From Thermithiobacillus tepidarius DSM 3134 (GTDB lineage: Bacteria > Pseudomonadota > Gammaproteobacteria > Acidithiobacillales > Thermithiobacillaceae), in NCBI RefSeq assembly GCF_000423825.1, contig NZ_KE384096.1, positions 314,360-357,423 of the forward strand: DNA of 43,064 bases, read 5' to 3'. The notes beneath the pieces are model-generated. The model saw only the letters and a program-made list of their open reading frames with translations. It had not been told where the DNA came from and made no database searches. The position numbers and the translations under genes were made by a program. Positions 6,841 through 13,771 of this stretch are shown one piece after another. The stretch's first letter is position 1; the number at the start of each line of letters is the position of its first letter.

Positions 6841-9095
6841 TGGCGAGAGGAAAAAAACAAAACAAGCAGGAGTCGTGGGATGCGGGCGAGGAGCCCAAGG
6901 GCAAGAAGAAGGAGAAAGCTCCTGCGCCCCTGGCTGAGCGCGACCCCATGTATGCACGGGAAGCGCAGAAGTACGAGCGGCCGATCGTCAGCCGCGAGCT
7001 GATTCTGGATTATCTGGCCAAGCTGGGAGCGCCGGCCACGCTGGAGCGCATCGCCGAGGATCTGGAGGTCGAGGAGGAGGACGTCGAATCCCTGCGCCGG
7101 CGCCTGAAGGCCATGGAGCGTGACGGCCAGGTGGTCCGCAACCGCAAGAACGCCTACGGCGTGGCCGAGCGCATGGATCTGATCCGCGGCCGAGTCAGCG
7201 GCCATCCGGACGGCTTCGGCTTCCTGATCCCCGACGAGGGCGGCAATGATCTCTTTCTGTCGCCCAAGCAGATGCGCCAGACCATGCATGGCGACATCGT
7301 GCTCGGCCGGGTCGTCGGCATGGATCGGCGCGGCCGCCCGGAAGGCGCGGTGGTGCGGGTGCTCGAGCGCGCCAATCAGCGGCTGGTGGGCCGCTTCTTC
7401 ATGGAGGACGACGTCAGCATCGTCGTGCCCGAGGACAAGCGCATCACTCAGGACTTCCTGGTGCCGCCCAAGCATCGGGGCGATGCCCTGCATGGGCAGA
7501 TCGTCACCATCGAGATCACCCAGCAGCCGGACGGCCGGCTGCAGCCGGTAGGCAAAGTGGTGGAAGTGCTGGGCGACCACATGGGTCCGGGCATGGAAGT
7601 GGAGATCGCCATCCGCAAGTATGACTTGCCCCACGTCTGGGCACCGGAAGCGGTGGCCGAAGCGGAAGCCTTTCCCGACGCAGTGCCGGAGGAGGCCAAG
7701 GCCGGCCGCGTGGATCTACGCGAGCTGCCGCTGGTCACCATCGACGGCGAGGATGCCCGCGACTTCGATGACGCCGTTTTCGCCGAGCGCCAGGGCAACG
7801 GCTTCCGCCTGATCGTCGCCATCGCCGACGTGGGCGCTTACGTGCAGGAGGGCAGCCATCTGGACCGGGCGGCCTACGAGCGGGGCAATTCGGTGTATTT
7901 CCCCAATCGCGTCATCCCCATGCTGCCCGAGACCCTGTCCAACGGCTTGTGCTCGCTCAACCCGCAGGTGGACCGCCTGGCCCTGGCCTGCGAGATGTTC
8001 GTCAGCGCCACCGGCCAGATCAAGCGCTTCCGTTTCTTCGAGGCGGTGATCCGCTCGCATCACCGCTTCACTTACACCACGGTGGCTGCCATCCTGCAGC
8101 ACCGCGATCCGGTCGCGCGCGACCAGCACGCGGCGTTGCTGGAGCCGCTGGAAACCCTGTACGCGCTCTATCATGCGCTGCTGCACGCGCGTGAAAAGCG
8201 CGGGGCGATCGACTTCGACACCCAGGAAACGCGCATCATCTACGGCGAGGACATGCGCATCGAGCGCATCGTGCCGACCCAGCGCAACGATGCCCATCGC
8301 CTGATCGAGGAATGCATGCTGGCGGCCAACGTCTGCGCGGCCAGTTTTTTCCAGACCCAGGAGATTCCGGTCCTGTACCGGGTGCACCACGCGCCGCCGC
8401 CGGACAAACTGGAGGATCTGAAAAACTTCCTGGCCGAGCTCGGCATCCCCTTCCGGGTGCAGGGCGAGGTGACCGCCAAGCATTACGCCAAGCTGCTGGA
8501 CAAGGTGCGCGGCCGCAAGGACTTCAACATGGTGCAGACGGTCATCCTGCGCAGCATGTCGCAGGCCGTCTACAGTCCTGACAATGCCGGTCACTTTGGG
8601 TTAGCCTATCCGGCCTACACCCATTTCACGTCGCCGATCCGGCGCTACCCGGACCTGCTCGTCCATCGGACCATCAAGCAGCTGCTGAACGGGGTGGGCG
8701 AGGGCTGGTTCGGCGCCAGTCATGAGCGACTTCAGGAAATGGGCACCCACTGCTCCGCCACCGAACGGCGCGCCGACGAGGCAACCCGCGACGCGGTCAA
8801 CTGGCTGAAGTGCGAATACATGCTGGACAAGGTGGGCCAGGTCTTCTCCGGCATCGTCACCGGCGTGACCGGCTTCGGGCTTTTCGTCCAGCTGGACGAA
8901 GTCTTCGTCGAGGGCCTGGTGCACATCTCCACCCTGGGCAACGACTACTTCCACTTCCAGGCGGAGCGTTACCGGCTCATCGGCGAGCGCACGGGACGGC
9001 GCTTCCAGCTGGGCGACGCGCTGCAGGTGCGCGTGGTGCAGGTGAATCTGGACGACGGCAAGATTGATTTCGAGCTGGCAGAAGCCGTAGCCTAA
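6840..9095 (+). CDS. rnr: Ribonuclease R
   Basis: Processive 3'-to-5' exoribonuclease that degrades structured RNA, rRNA fragments and mRNAs in quality control. The 751-residue protein has a basic N terminus (ARGKKQNKQE), a winged-helix domain (about 45-105) and cold-shock OB folds (about 115-290). The RNB catalytic domain has acidic residues in DGEDARDFDDAVF and the late signature SPIRRYPDLLVHR. A C-terminal S1 domain starts near GQVFSGIVTGVTGFGLFV. It ends soon after S1 without the long Lys-rich tail seen in E. coli. The ATG at 6840 lies 10 bases after AGGAG (6825-6829); a TTG at 6834 is also in frame but too close. In many proteobacteria rnr precedes rlmB; here two genes intervene. Confidence 0.96.
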   Translation: MARGKKQNKQESWDAGEEPKGKKKEKAPAPLAERDPMYAREAQKYERPIVSRELILDYLAKLGAPATLERIAEDLEVEEEDVESLRRRLKAMERDGQVVRNRKNAYGVAERMDLIRGRVSGHPDGFGFLIPDEGGNDLFLSPKQMRQTMHGDIVLGRVVGMDRRGRPEGAVVRVLERANQRLVGRFFMEDDVSIVVPEDKRITQDFLVPPKHRGDALHGQIVTIEITQQPDGRLQPVGKVVEVLGDHMGPGMEVEIAIRKYDLPHVWAPEAVAEAEAFPDAVPEEAKAGRVDLRELPLVTIDGEDARDFDDAVFAERQGNGFRLIVAIADVGAYVQEGSHLDRAAYERGNSVYFPNRVIPMLPETLSNGLCSLNPQVDRLALACEMFVSATGQIKRFRFFEAVIRSHHRFTYTTVAAILQHRDPVARDQHAALLEPLETLYALYHALLHAREKRGAIDFDTQETRIIYGEDMRIERIVPTQRNDAHRLIEECMLAANVCAASFFQTQEIPVLYRVHHAPPPDKLEDLKNFLAELGIPFRVQGEVTAKHYAKLLDKVRGRKDFNMVQTVILRSMSQAVYSPDNAGHFGLAYPAYTHFTSPIRRYPDLLVHRTIKQLLNGVGEGWFGASHERLQEMGTHCSATERRADEATRDAVNWLKCEYMLDKVGQVFSGIVTGVTGFGLFVQLDEVFVEGLVHISTLGNDYFHFQAERYRLIGERTGRRFQLGDALQVRVVQVNLDDGKIDFELAEAVA

Positions 9096-9175
9096 GGCGC
9101 ACGTCAACCGATCCTCCCGGTGAGCGTTCTAGACCACGGAAGCTCATCATAACGACAGCAACAGGAGATATTTGT

Positions 9176-9859
9176 ATGGCCTTGAACAACAGCGTCAGAA
9201 ATCGGGGTTTGGCTTTGCTGGTGGCCGGCACGCTGGGCTTGGCGGGATGCGCCACCACGCCGGGCTATGAGCGGACCCAGCAGGGCGCCGTCATCGGCAC
9301 CCTGGGCGGTGCCGCGGCCGGCGCCGTGATCGGCAACCAGTCCGGCAACCCGCGCACTGGTGCTGTCATCGGTGCGGCGGTCGGCGGTCTGCTCGGCGCC
9401 GGCATCGGCCGCTACCTGGACAACCAGCAGCGCGAGCTGGAGCAGCGCCTGGCGGCGGAGCGGGCGGCGAACGAGGTCAACATCCAGCGCGTGAACAACG
9501 GGCAGGCCTTGAACGTCACCATGAACAGCCAAGCCTTCTTCCGCTTCGGCACTGCCGAGATCGTCGGCGACGGCCATCGCATCCTGGACAACGTGGCCGA
9601 CGTGCTGAACCGCTATCCCGAGTCGCGCGTGACCATCACCGGCCACACCGACAGCGTGGGCGATGCGGCCTTCAATCAGCGTCTGTCCCAGCAGCGTGCC
9701 CAGGCGGTGATGAGTTACCTGGCCAGCCGCGGCGTGGCTTCGAGCCGCATGGTGGCGCAGGGCATGGGCGAATCCAACCCGATCGCCAGCAACGGCACGG
9801 AAGCCGGCCGGCAGTTGAACCGCCGCGTCGAAATCCTGATCACGCCCACCGCCTCCTGA
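9176..9859 (+). CDS. OmpA-family outer-membrane lipoprotein with glycine zipper
   Basis: The 227-residue protein has a lipoprotein signal peptide (hydrophobic core ALLVAGTLG, lipobox LAGC with C25). A glycine-zipper region follows (about 38-78, with repeats like GAVIGTLGGAAAGAVIGN). A short Gln/Glu-rich helix comes next. The C-terminal OmpA peptidoglycan-binding domain has the motif VTITGHTDSVGDAAFN and ends with NRRVEILITP. It probably tethers the outer membrane to peptidoglycan, as the YiaD/YfiB class does. The ribosome-binding site is AGGAG about 8 bases before the ATG, and a strong hairpin follows the gene at 9878-9905. The residue after Cys25 is Ala, which favours outer-membrane sorting. 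Confidence 0.9.
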   Translation: MALNNSVRNRGLALLVAGTLGLAGCATTPGYERTQQGAVIGTLGGAAAGAVIGNQSGNPRTGAVIGAAVGGLLGAGIGRYLDNQQRELEQRLAAERAANEVNIQRVNNGQALNVTMNSQAFFRFGTAEIVGDGHRILDNVADVLNRYPESRVTITGHTDSVGDAAFNQRLSQQRAQAVMSYLASRGVASSRMVAQGMGESNPIASNGTEAGRQLNRRVEILITPTAS

Positions 9860-9877
9860 TGGAGGCGCTGAGCCAAG

Positions 9878-9905
9878 CGAGGGCGCCGCGCATGCGGCGC
9901 CCTCG
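9878..9905 (+). terminator. Terminator-like hairpin after the OmpA-family gene
   Basis: A 12-bp GC-rich stem (9878-9889 against 9894-9905) with a GCAT loop is followed by TGCTTTG. It starts 18 bases after the lipoprotein stop. The T tract is short, so termination may be partial. It lies upstream of the ATG at 9916 used for the next gene, which argues against the in-frame ATG codons at 9859 and 9892. Confidence 0.6.
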
Positions 9906-9915
9906 TGCTTTGTGC

Positions 9916-10374
9916 ATGCAGGAGCGCGTGATCGCGCACTTCGGCGGCCTGGGCTGGCGGCTGCTGCCGTGCGGGCCCTTGCGCCGGGGAGCCGACACCA
10001 TCGAGCGCGTGGAGCTTCTGCTGGATCTTGGGCAGAGCCCGGAGCCCGACTGGCCGGCGTTCCTGCGTCAGGTGCCCGATGCGGGCGCCGTGGACGCGCC
10101 CCAGCGCAGCGTGTGCCTGACGATGGGCGAAGTGCTCAAATTCTACCGCAGCCCGGCGGACAGCCTGGGCTTTGCCCTGATTGCCCACACCGGGCCGGCC
10201 GACTTCGTGCAGCGGCTGCGCCGGCGCCCCGGATGGGATCTGGTGCCGGCCACGACGGAGGAGGATGCCTTCGCGCGGGTGGGCCTGCCCTGGATTGCGC
10301 CGACGCTGCGGGCGTTGCCGGACGTCATCGAACTGGCCGAGCAGGGGTATCTTCCGGAGGAGCCACCCGCATGA
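9916..10374 (+). CDS. Degenerate PolX-like (DNA polymerase beta family) palm/thumb domain protein
   Basis: The 152-residue protein has no catalytic signature but resembles the palm and thumb part of bacterial PolX. GPLRRGADTIERVELLL matches the PolX run GxLRRGxETxGDxDLL. The end TEEDAFARVGLPWIAPTLR matches the PolX segment that closes the polymerase core (TEEEVYxxLGLPWIPPELR). Both aspartates of the GDxD metal site are replaced (ERVE), and there is no HhH domain, no fingers and no PHP nuclease. It is therefore probably not a polymerase. It overlaps rlmB by 4 bases (ATGA), so the two are translationally coupled. The start at 9916 avoids the terminator hairpin. I inferred the homology by eye from motif patterns; profile comparison would settle it. 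Confidence 0.6.
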   Translation: MQERVIAHFGGLGWRLLPCGPLRRGADTIERVELLLDLGQSPEPDWPAFLRQVPDAGAVDAPQRSVCLTMGEVLKFYRSPADSLGFALIAHTGPADFVQRLRRRPGWDLVPATTEEDAFARVGLPWIAPTLRALPDVIELAEQGYLPEEPPA

Positions 10375-11117
10375 GCGCTGCCGACGATCTGATCTTCGGA
10401 ATTCACGCAGTGCAGGCCGCCCTCGATGCCGGGGAAGTGGCGATGCTTTGGGTCATGGCCGGGCGCGAGGACGAGCGCCTGCGGCCCATCCTGCAGAGCG
10501 CCCGGCAGCAGCGCCTCTCCATCGAAAGCCGCAGCCGCGAGCAGATGGACCGGCAGCTCGGCGGTGCCCGTCACCAGGGCGTGATGGCCCGTCTCAAACC
10601 CATCCGGCCCTGGCAGCTGGAGGATCTGCTGGAGCATCTGGACACGCAGCCGGCACCGCCCTTCGTCCTCATTCTCGACGGCCTGCAGGACCCGCACAAC
10701 GTCGGCGCCTGCCTGCGCACGGCCGAGGCCGCCGGCGTTCACGGCGTGATTCTGCCCAAGGACCGGGCCTGTCCGATCAATGCCACGGTGCGCAAGGTGG
10801 CGAGCGGAGCGGCCTCGCGTCTGCCGATCGCCCAGGTGACCAACCTGGCGCGCAGCATGGAGCAGCTGCAGGCGCGCGGACTCTGGCTGATCGGCCTGGC
10901 CGGCGAGGGGCCGGCGTCCCTTTACGAGCAGGATCTGCGCGGGCCCCTGGGAATCGTCATGGGCGCCGAAGGGGAGGGGTTGCGGCGCCTGACCCGCGAG
11001 CACTGCGATGCCCTGGCGCGCATTCCGATGCAGGGCGGCTGCGGCAGCCTGAATGTTTCGGTGGCCGCCGGCGTGGCCCTCTTTGAAGCGGTACGCCAGC
11101 GGCAGGCGCCCGCGTAA
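10371..11117 (+). CDS. rlmB: 23S rRNA (guanosine-2'-O-)-methyltransferase RlmB
   Basis: SPOUT-class enzyme that methylates the ribose of G2251 in 23S rRNA. The 248-residue protein has an N-terminal L30e-like substrate domain (IFGIHAVQAALDAG, HQGVMARL). A TrmH/SpoU knot follows with motif 1 LDGLQDPHNVGACLRTAEAAG, motif 2 IVMGAEGEGLRRLT and motif 3 IPMQGGCGSLNVSVAAGVALFE. The length is normal for the family. The start codon ATG at 10371 overlaps the previous stop; the upstream GGAGGAG (10356-10362) provides the ribosome-binding site. rlmB directly upstream of rpsF is a common proteobacterial order. Confidence 0.95.
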   Translation: MSAADDLIFGIHAVQAALDAGEVAMLWVMAGREDERLRPILQSARQQRLSIESRSREQMDRQLGGARHQGVMARLKPIRPWQLEDLLEHLDTQPAPPFVLILDGLQDPHNVGACLRTAEAAGVHGVILPKDRACPINATVRKVASGAASRLPIAQVTNLARSMEQLQARGLWLIGLAGEGPASLYEQDLRGPLGIVMGAEGEGLRRLTREHCDALARIPMQGGCGSLNVSVAAGVALFEAVRQRQAPA

Positions 11118-11133
11118 GGCGTCGGCGCGGGCC

Positions 11134-11161
11134 TTGCAATTTCCGTCGATTGCTTTACACT
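11134..11161 (+). promoter_or_regulatory. Probable promoter of the rpsF operon
   Basis: TTGCAA at 11134-11139 and TACACT at 11156-11161 with a 16-base spacer lie 70 bases upstream of the rpsF start codon. The start site would be near 11168, leaving a leader of about 64 bases that contains the foldable element at 11182-11225. Confidence 0.6.
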
Positions 11162-11181
11162 TCCCGCCTTTGTTCATCCAT

Positions 11182-11225
11182 CTCCTTGCTCCAGGCGCGT
11201 CCTGGGGCTTGACAGCCAAAAGGAG
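11182..11225 (+). promoter_or_regulatory. rpsF leader structure that can mask the ribosome-binding site
   Basis: CTCCTT at 11182-11187 is complementary to AAGGAG at 11220-11225, which is the Shine-Dalgarno sequence of rpsF. Between them lie two hairpins: CCAGG/CCTGG (11191-11195 with 11201-11205) and GGCT/AGCC (11206-11209 with 11214-11217). The result is a three-way junction whose closing stem hides the ribosome-binding site. rpsF leaders in several phyla are known to bind the S6:S18 complex for feedback control. This leader has the position for that, but I did not identify the published CCG-bulge motif. Confidence 0.5.
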
Positions 11226-11231
11226 CTCCAC

Positions 11232-11627
11232 TTGAGACACTATGAAATCGTGTTTCTGGTCCATCCCGACCAGAGCGAGCAGGTCCCCCAAATGATTGAC
11301 CGCTATCGCGGCACCATCGAATCTTCCGGCGGCGCCATTCACCGCCTGGAGGATTGGGGCCGCCGGCAGCTGGCCTATCCCATCGCCAAGGTGCACAAGG
11401 CGCACTACGTGCTCATGAACATTGAGTGCGACCATCCCACCCTGCAAGAGCTCGAGCATGCCTTCCGCTTCAACGACGCCGTGCTGCGCCACCTGGTCGT
11501 CAAGCGCGAGGAGGCTGTGACCACGCCCTCGCCGTTGGCCCGCGACGGCAGCCAGGAAAGCGCTGGCGAGAGCAGCGCCGACAATGAGCCGGCCTCCGCC
11601 GATGGCGACGAGGACGACAACGAATAA
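11232..11627 (+). CDS. rpsF: 30S ribosomal protein S6
   Basis: Small-subunit protein that binds the platform together with S18. The 131-residue protein begins [17 protein letters not shown] and contains the family motif [10 protein letters not shown]. After residue 95 comes an acidic, Ser/Ala-rich tail (ending DGDEDDNE) as in E. coli-type S6, the substrate region for RimK glutamylation. The start codon is TTG at 11232, 6 bases after AGGAG; no ATG or GTG gives a better N terminus. It is first in the rpsF-priB-rpsR-(DUF2232)-rplI operon. Confidence 0.96.
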   Translation: MRHYEIVFLVHPDQSEQVPQMIDRYRGTIESSGGAIHRLEDWGRRQLAYPIAKVHKAHYVLMNIECDHPTLQELEHAFRFNDAVLRHLVVKREEAVTTPSPLARDGSQESAGESSADNEPASADGDEDDNE

Positions 11628-11632
11628 GCACC

Positions 11633-11962
11633 TTGCCGAACGCGGGGCTTGATACCAACCTGACCCACTTAGGTGGTATCATCGCTCAAGTGGATCCTGT
11701 CCGTTACACCCCCGCCGGCAAGATCGTGCACGGCTTCGTGCTGGAGCATCGGTCCGTGCTGCTGGAGGCGGGGCTGCCGCGCCACAGCCACTGCCGGATC
11801 CGGGTGGTGGCCATCGATCTGGCGCCAGAGCAGCTTGCCCTCATTCAGCCGCAGACCGGCGTGGTGGTCAGCGGCTTTCTGGCGCGGGAACGGGTAGGGC
11901 GGGAAAATCGACTGGTGCTGCACGCGCAAGCTGTTCGAGCAGCACAAGGGAAATCAGTTTAG
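11633..11962 (+). CDS. priB: Primosomal replication protein N (PriB)
   Basis: Single-stranded-DNA-binding OB-fold protein used in PriA-dependent restart of replication forks. The 109-residue protein has the PriB signature [14 protein letters not shown], the middle strand [10 protein letters not shown] and the closing strand VLHAQAVRA. It sits between rpsF and rpsR as in E. coli. The start is uncertain. The TTG at 11633, 5 bases after the rpsF stop, is the only conventional codon that keeps the first OB strand ([13 protein letters not shown]). It has no good Shine-Dalgarno of its own, so it may depend on coupling to rpsF translation. The 5' coding region forms a strong hairpin (11651-11680). 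Confidence 0.88.
   Translation: MPNAGLDTNLTHLGGIIAQVDPVRYTPAGKIVHGFVLEHRSVLLEAGLPRHSHCRIRVVAIDLAPEQLALIQPQTGVVVSGFLARERVGRENRLVLHAQAVRAAQGKSV
11651..11680 (+). promoter_or_regulatory. Hairpin in the 5' coding region of priB
   Basis: GATACC-A-ACCT (11651-11661) pairs with AGGTGGTATC (11671-11680): 10 base pairs with one bulged A and a 9-base loop. It begins 18 bases after the TTG start codon, where structure can affect initiation. An RNA role in balancing S6, PriB and S18 output is possible but unproven. Confidence 0.4.
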
Positions 11963-11973
11963 GAGAGATGAAT

Positions 11974-12237
11974 ATGCAGAATCGCAGACCGGCTGCCAAG
12001 AAAGATGGCGAGAAGCGTGGCGGTTTCTACCGCCGCAAGAAGTTCTGCCGCTTCACCGCCGAAGGCGTGAAGGAAATCGATTACAAGGACCTGAAGACCC
12101 TGCAGGCCTACATCGGCGAAACGGGCAAGATCGTTCCCAGCCGCATCACCGGGACCAAGGCCCGCTACCAGCGTCAGCTGGGCGTCGCCATCAAGCGCGC
12201 CCGCTACCTGGCGCTGCTGCCCTACGTGATCAGCTAA
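11974..12237 (+). CDS. rpsR: 30S ribosomal protein S18
   Basis: Partner of S6 on the 30S platform. The 87-residue protein has the family core [20 protein letters not shown] and the C-terminal [20 protein letters not shown]. The ATG at 11974 is preferred because AGGAG (11961-11965) is then 8 bases upstream. The ATG at 11968, in the same frame, is only 2 bases from it. The protein keeps the Cys in KKFCRF but lacks the other zinc-ribbon cysteines of C+ S18. Confidence 0.96.
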   Translation: MQNRRPAAKKDGEKRGGFYRRKKFCRFTAEGVKEIDYKDLKTLQAYIGETGKIVPSRITGTKARYQRQLGVAIKRARYLALLPYVIS

Positions 12238-12248
12238 AATTGACCGTA

Positions 12249-12265
12249 CCTGGCTGCGCGCCAGG
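12249..12265 (+). terminator. Weak hairpin after rpsR
   Basis: CCTGGC (12249-12254) pairs with GCCAGG (12260-12265) around a 5-base loop, with CGCTGTTTT following. The stem is short and the U run is 5 bases away from it. It may cause partial termination and so lower expression of the membrane protein gene that follows. Confidence 0.35.
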
Positions 12266-12277
12266 CGCTGTTTTGCG

Positions 12278-13186
12278 ATGATGGCGGAAACGCTGACAGA
12301 GCGCATTAGCGCCTGGATCCTACGCAGCCGCTGGCATGCCACTCTGAGCCTGGCTGCGATTTTCAGCCTGGGCTGGTGGCTGCCGCCGCTGGCCGGTCCC
12401 CTCTTTGCGTTCAGCTGCGCCGTCGTGGTGCTGATCGCTCTGCAGGTGGGTACCCGCGGCAGCCTGGAGGTGGGCGCGTTGAGCGCGGCGGCGGTGGCGC
12501 TCTTGACCATCAAGCCCGCTGTCGGCTTGGCCTTCGTGCTGCTCTGGCTGCCGGCCTGGCTGCTGGGCGAGGTATTGCGCCGCAGCGGCACGCTGCGCGC
12601 CGCCAGCTGGGTGCTTCTGGGCTTGGGCGCCATGATCGTGGCGCTGGCTGTCTACGCGGTCCCGGGCGAGGCGTCCAGCTATTGGACGGGCGTGCTGCAG
12701 CAGGCACTGAGCCAAGTCGCCCAGGATGGCGGGGCGAACGCGGAGGCCGTGGCGCAGCTGGCCGCGCTCTTCCCGGGGCTGATGGGCGCCAGCGCGGTGG
12801 TGGTCTGGGTCCTGGCACTGCTGCTGGGGCGCTGGATGCAGGCCAGCTACGCGGAAGAGCACACCCTGCAGGGCGAGCCCTTCCGCGATTGGAGCCTGCC
12901 CAACGCGTTTTTGTTGATGCTGCCGCTGGCTTTTTTGCTGGGCTGGCTGGGTTCGGGTGATTTGGCGCTCTTTGGCCAGAACATCGGCTTGATCCTGGGC
13001 GTCCTGTTCATGTTCCAGGGGCTGGCAGTGATCCACACCGTGGCGGGACTGCGGCAATGGCCATGGCAGGTGCTGCTGGCTTTTTACGTGGTCCTGATCC
13101 TCCTCGCCCAGCTGGCCTTCGTGGTGAGCGGGCTCGGGATCGCGGACAAGGCGCTGGATCTGCGCCAGCGTCTGCAGGAAAGGTAA
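12278..13186 (+). CDS. DUF2232 (YybS-like) integral membrane protein
   Basis: The 302-residue protein has about eight membrane segments, for example LSLAAIFSLGWWLPPLAG, VGLAFVLLWLPAWLLG and LLAFYVVLILLAQLAF. It has no large soluble domain. DUF2232 proteins recur between rpsR and rplI in many proteobacteria, and synteny here is exact. The family resembles the membrane part of energy-coupling-factor S components, but its substrate is unknown. Translation starts at ATG 12278 or the adjacent 12281. The next gene, rplI, is 83 bases downstream. Confidence 0.82.
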   Translation: MMAETLTERISAWILRSRWHATLSLAAIFSLGWWLPPLAGPLFAFSCAVVVLIALQVGTRGSLEVGALSAAAVALLTIKPAVGLAFVLLWLPAWLLGEVLRRSGTLRAASWVLLGLGAMIVALAVYAVPGEASSYWTGVLQQALSQVAQDGGANAEAVAQLAALFPGLMGASAVVVWVLALLLGRWMQASYAEEHTLQGEPFRDWSLPNAFLLMLPLAFLLGWLGSGDLALFGQNIGLILGVLFMFQGLAVIHTVAGLRQWPWQVLLAFYVVLILLAQLAFVVSGLGIADKALDLRQRLQER

Positions 13187-13269
13187 AAACATGAGCCCAC
13201 CGCTGGGTCGGACAGGCCAGCGGGGGCGCAAATTCGACGGCCTGGCGGCCGTAACGGAAGGAGAGTGCA

Positions 13270-13716
13270 ATGCAAGTGATTCTGCTGGAAAAAGTAAGAA
13301 ATCTCGGCAACTTGGGCGATGTGGTTTCGGTGGCGCCGGGCTATGGCCGCAACTACCTGATCCCCCAGCACAAGGCCGTGCCGGCCACCCAGCGCAACCT
13401 GGAAGACTTTGCCGCCCGCCGGGCGGAGCTGGAGGCGCAGCAGGCCAGGATGCTGGCGGAGGCGCAGCAGCGCGCCAGCATCCTGGATGGCGTGGCGGTG
13501 CAGGTCGCCCGCCAGGCGGGCGAGGGCGGCCGGCTCTTCGGCTCCGTGGGCACCCAGGATATCGCCGAGGCCCTGACCGCCGCCGGCCATGCTGTGTCCC
13601 GCGCGGAAGTACGCCTGCCGCAGGGCGCCTTCAAGAGCACCGGCGAGCGCAGCGTGGAGATTCAGCTGCACCCGGATGTCGTGGTCACCGTGACCGTGAA
13701 CGTGGTGCCCGCCTAA
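13270..13716 (+). CDS. rplI: 50S ribosomal protein L9
   Basis: Elongated large-subunit protein at the base of the L1 stalk. The 148-residue protein shows the N-terminal domain with the family signature GDVVSVAPGYGRNYLIP. The long connecting helix (about 40-75) is rich in Ala/Glu/Gln. The C-terminal domain contains GRLFGSVGTQDIAEAL and closes with the VVVTVTVNVVPA strand. The ribosome-binding site is AAGGAGAG before ATG 13270. A strong hairpin follows the gene, before dnaB. Confidence 0.97.
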   Translation: MQVILLEKVRNLGNLGDVVSVAPGYGRNYLIPQHKAVPATQRNLEDFAARRAELEAQQARMLAEAQQRASILDGVAVQVARQAGEGGRLFGSVGTQDIAEALTAAGHAVSRAEVRLPQGAFKSTGERSVEIQLHPDVVVTVTVNVVPA

Positions 13717-13728
13717 GCAGCACGATGC

Positions 13729-13751
13729 CGGGGCCGGCTGAGCCGGCCCCG
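13729..13751 (+). terminator. Terminator-like hairpin between rplI and dnaB
   Basis: A 10-bp all-GC stem (13729-13738 with 13742-13751) with a TGA loop is followed by ACTTTGTC. It starts 13 bases after the rplI stop and ends 20 bases before the dnaB ATG. The T tract is poor, so it may act as an attenuator or an mRNA processing/stability element separating ribosomal from replication gene expression. Confidence 0.5.
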
Positions 13752-13771
13752 ACTTTGTCGGGGTGCCGGCA

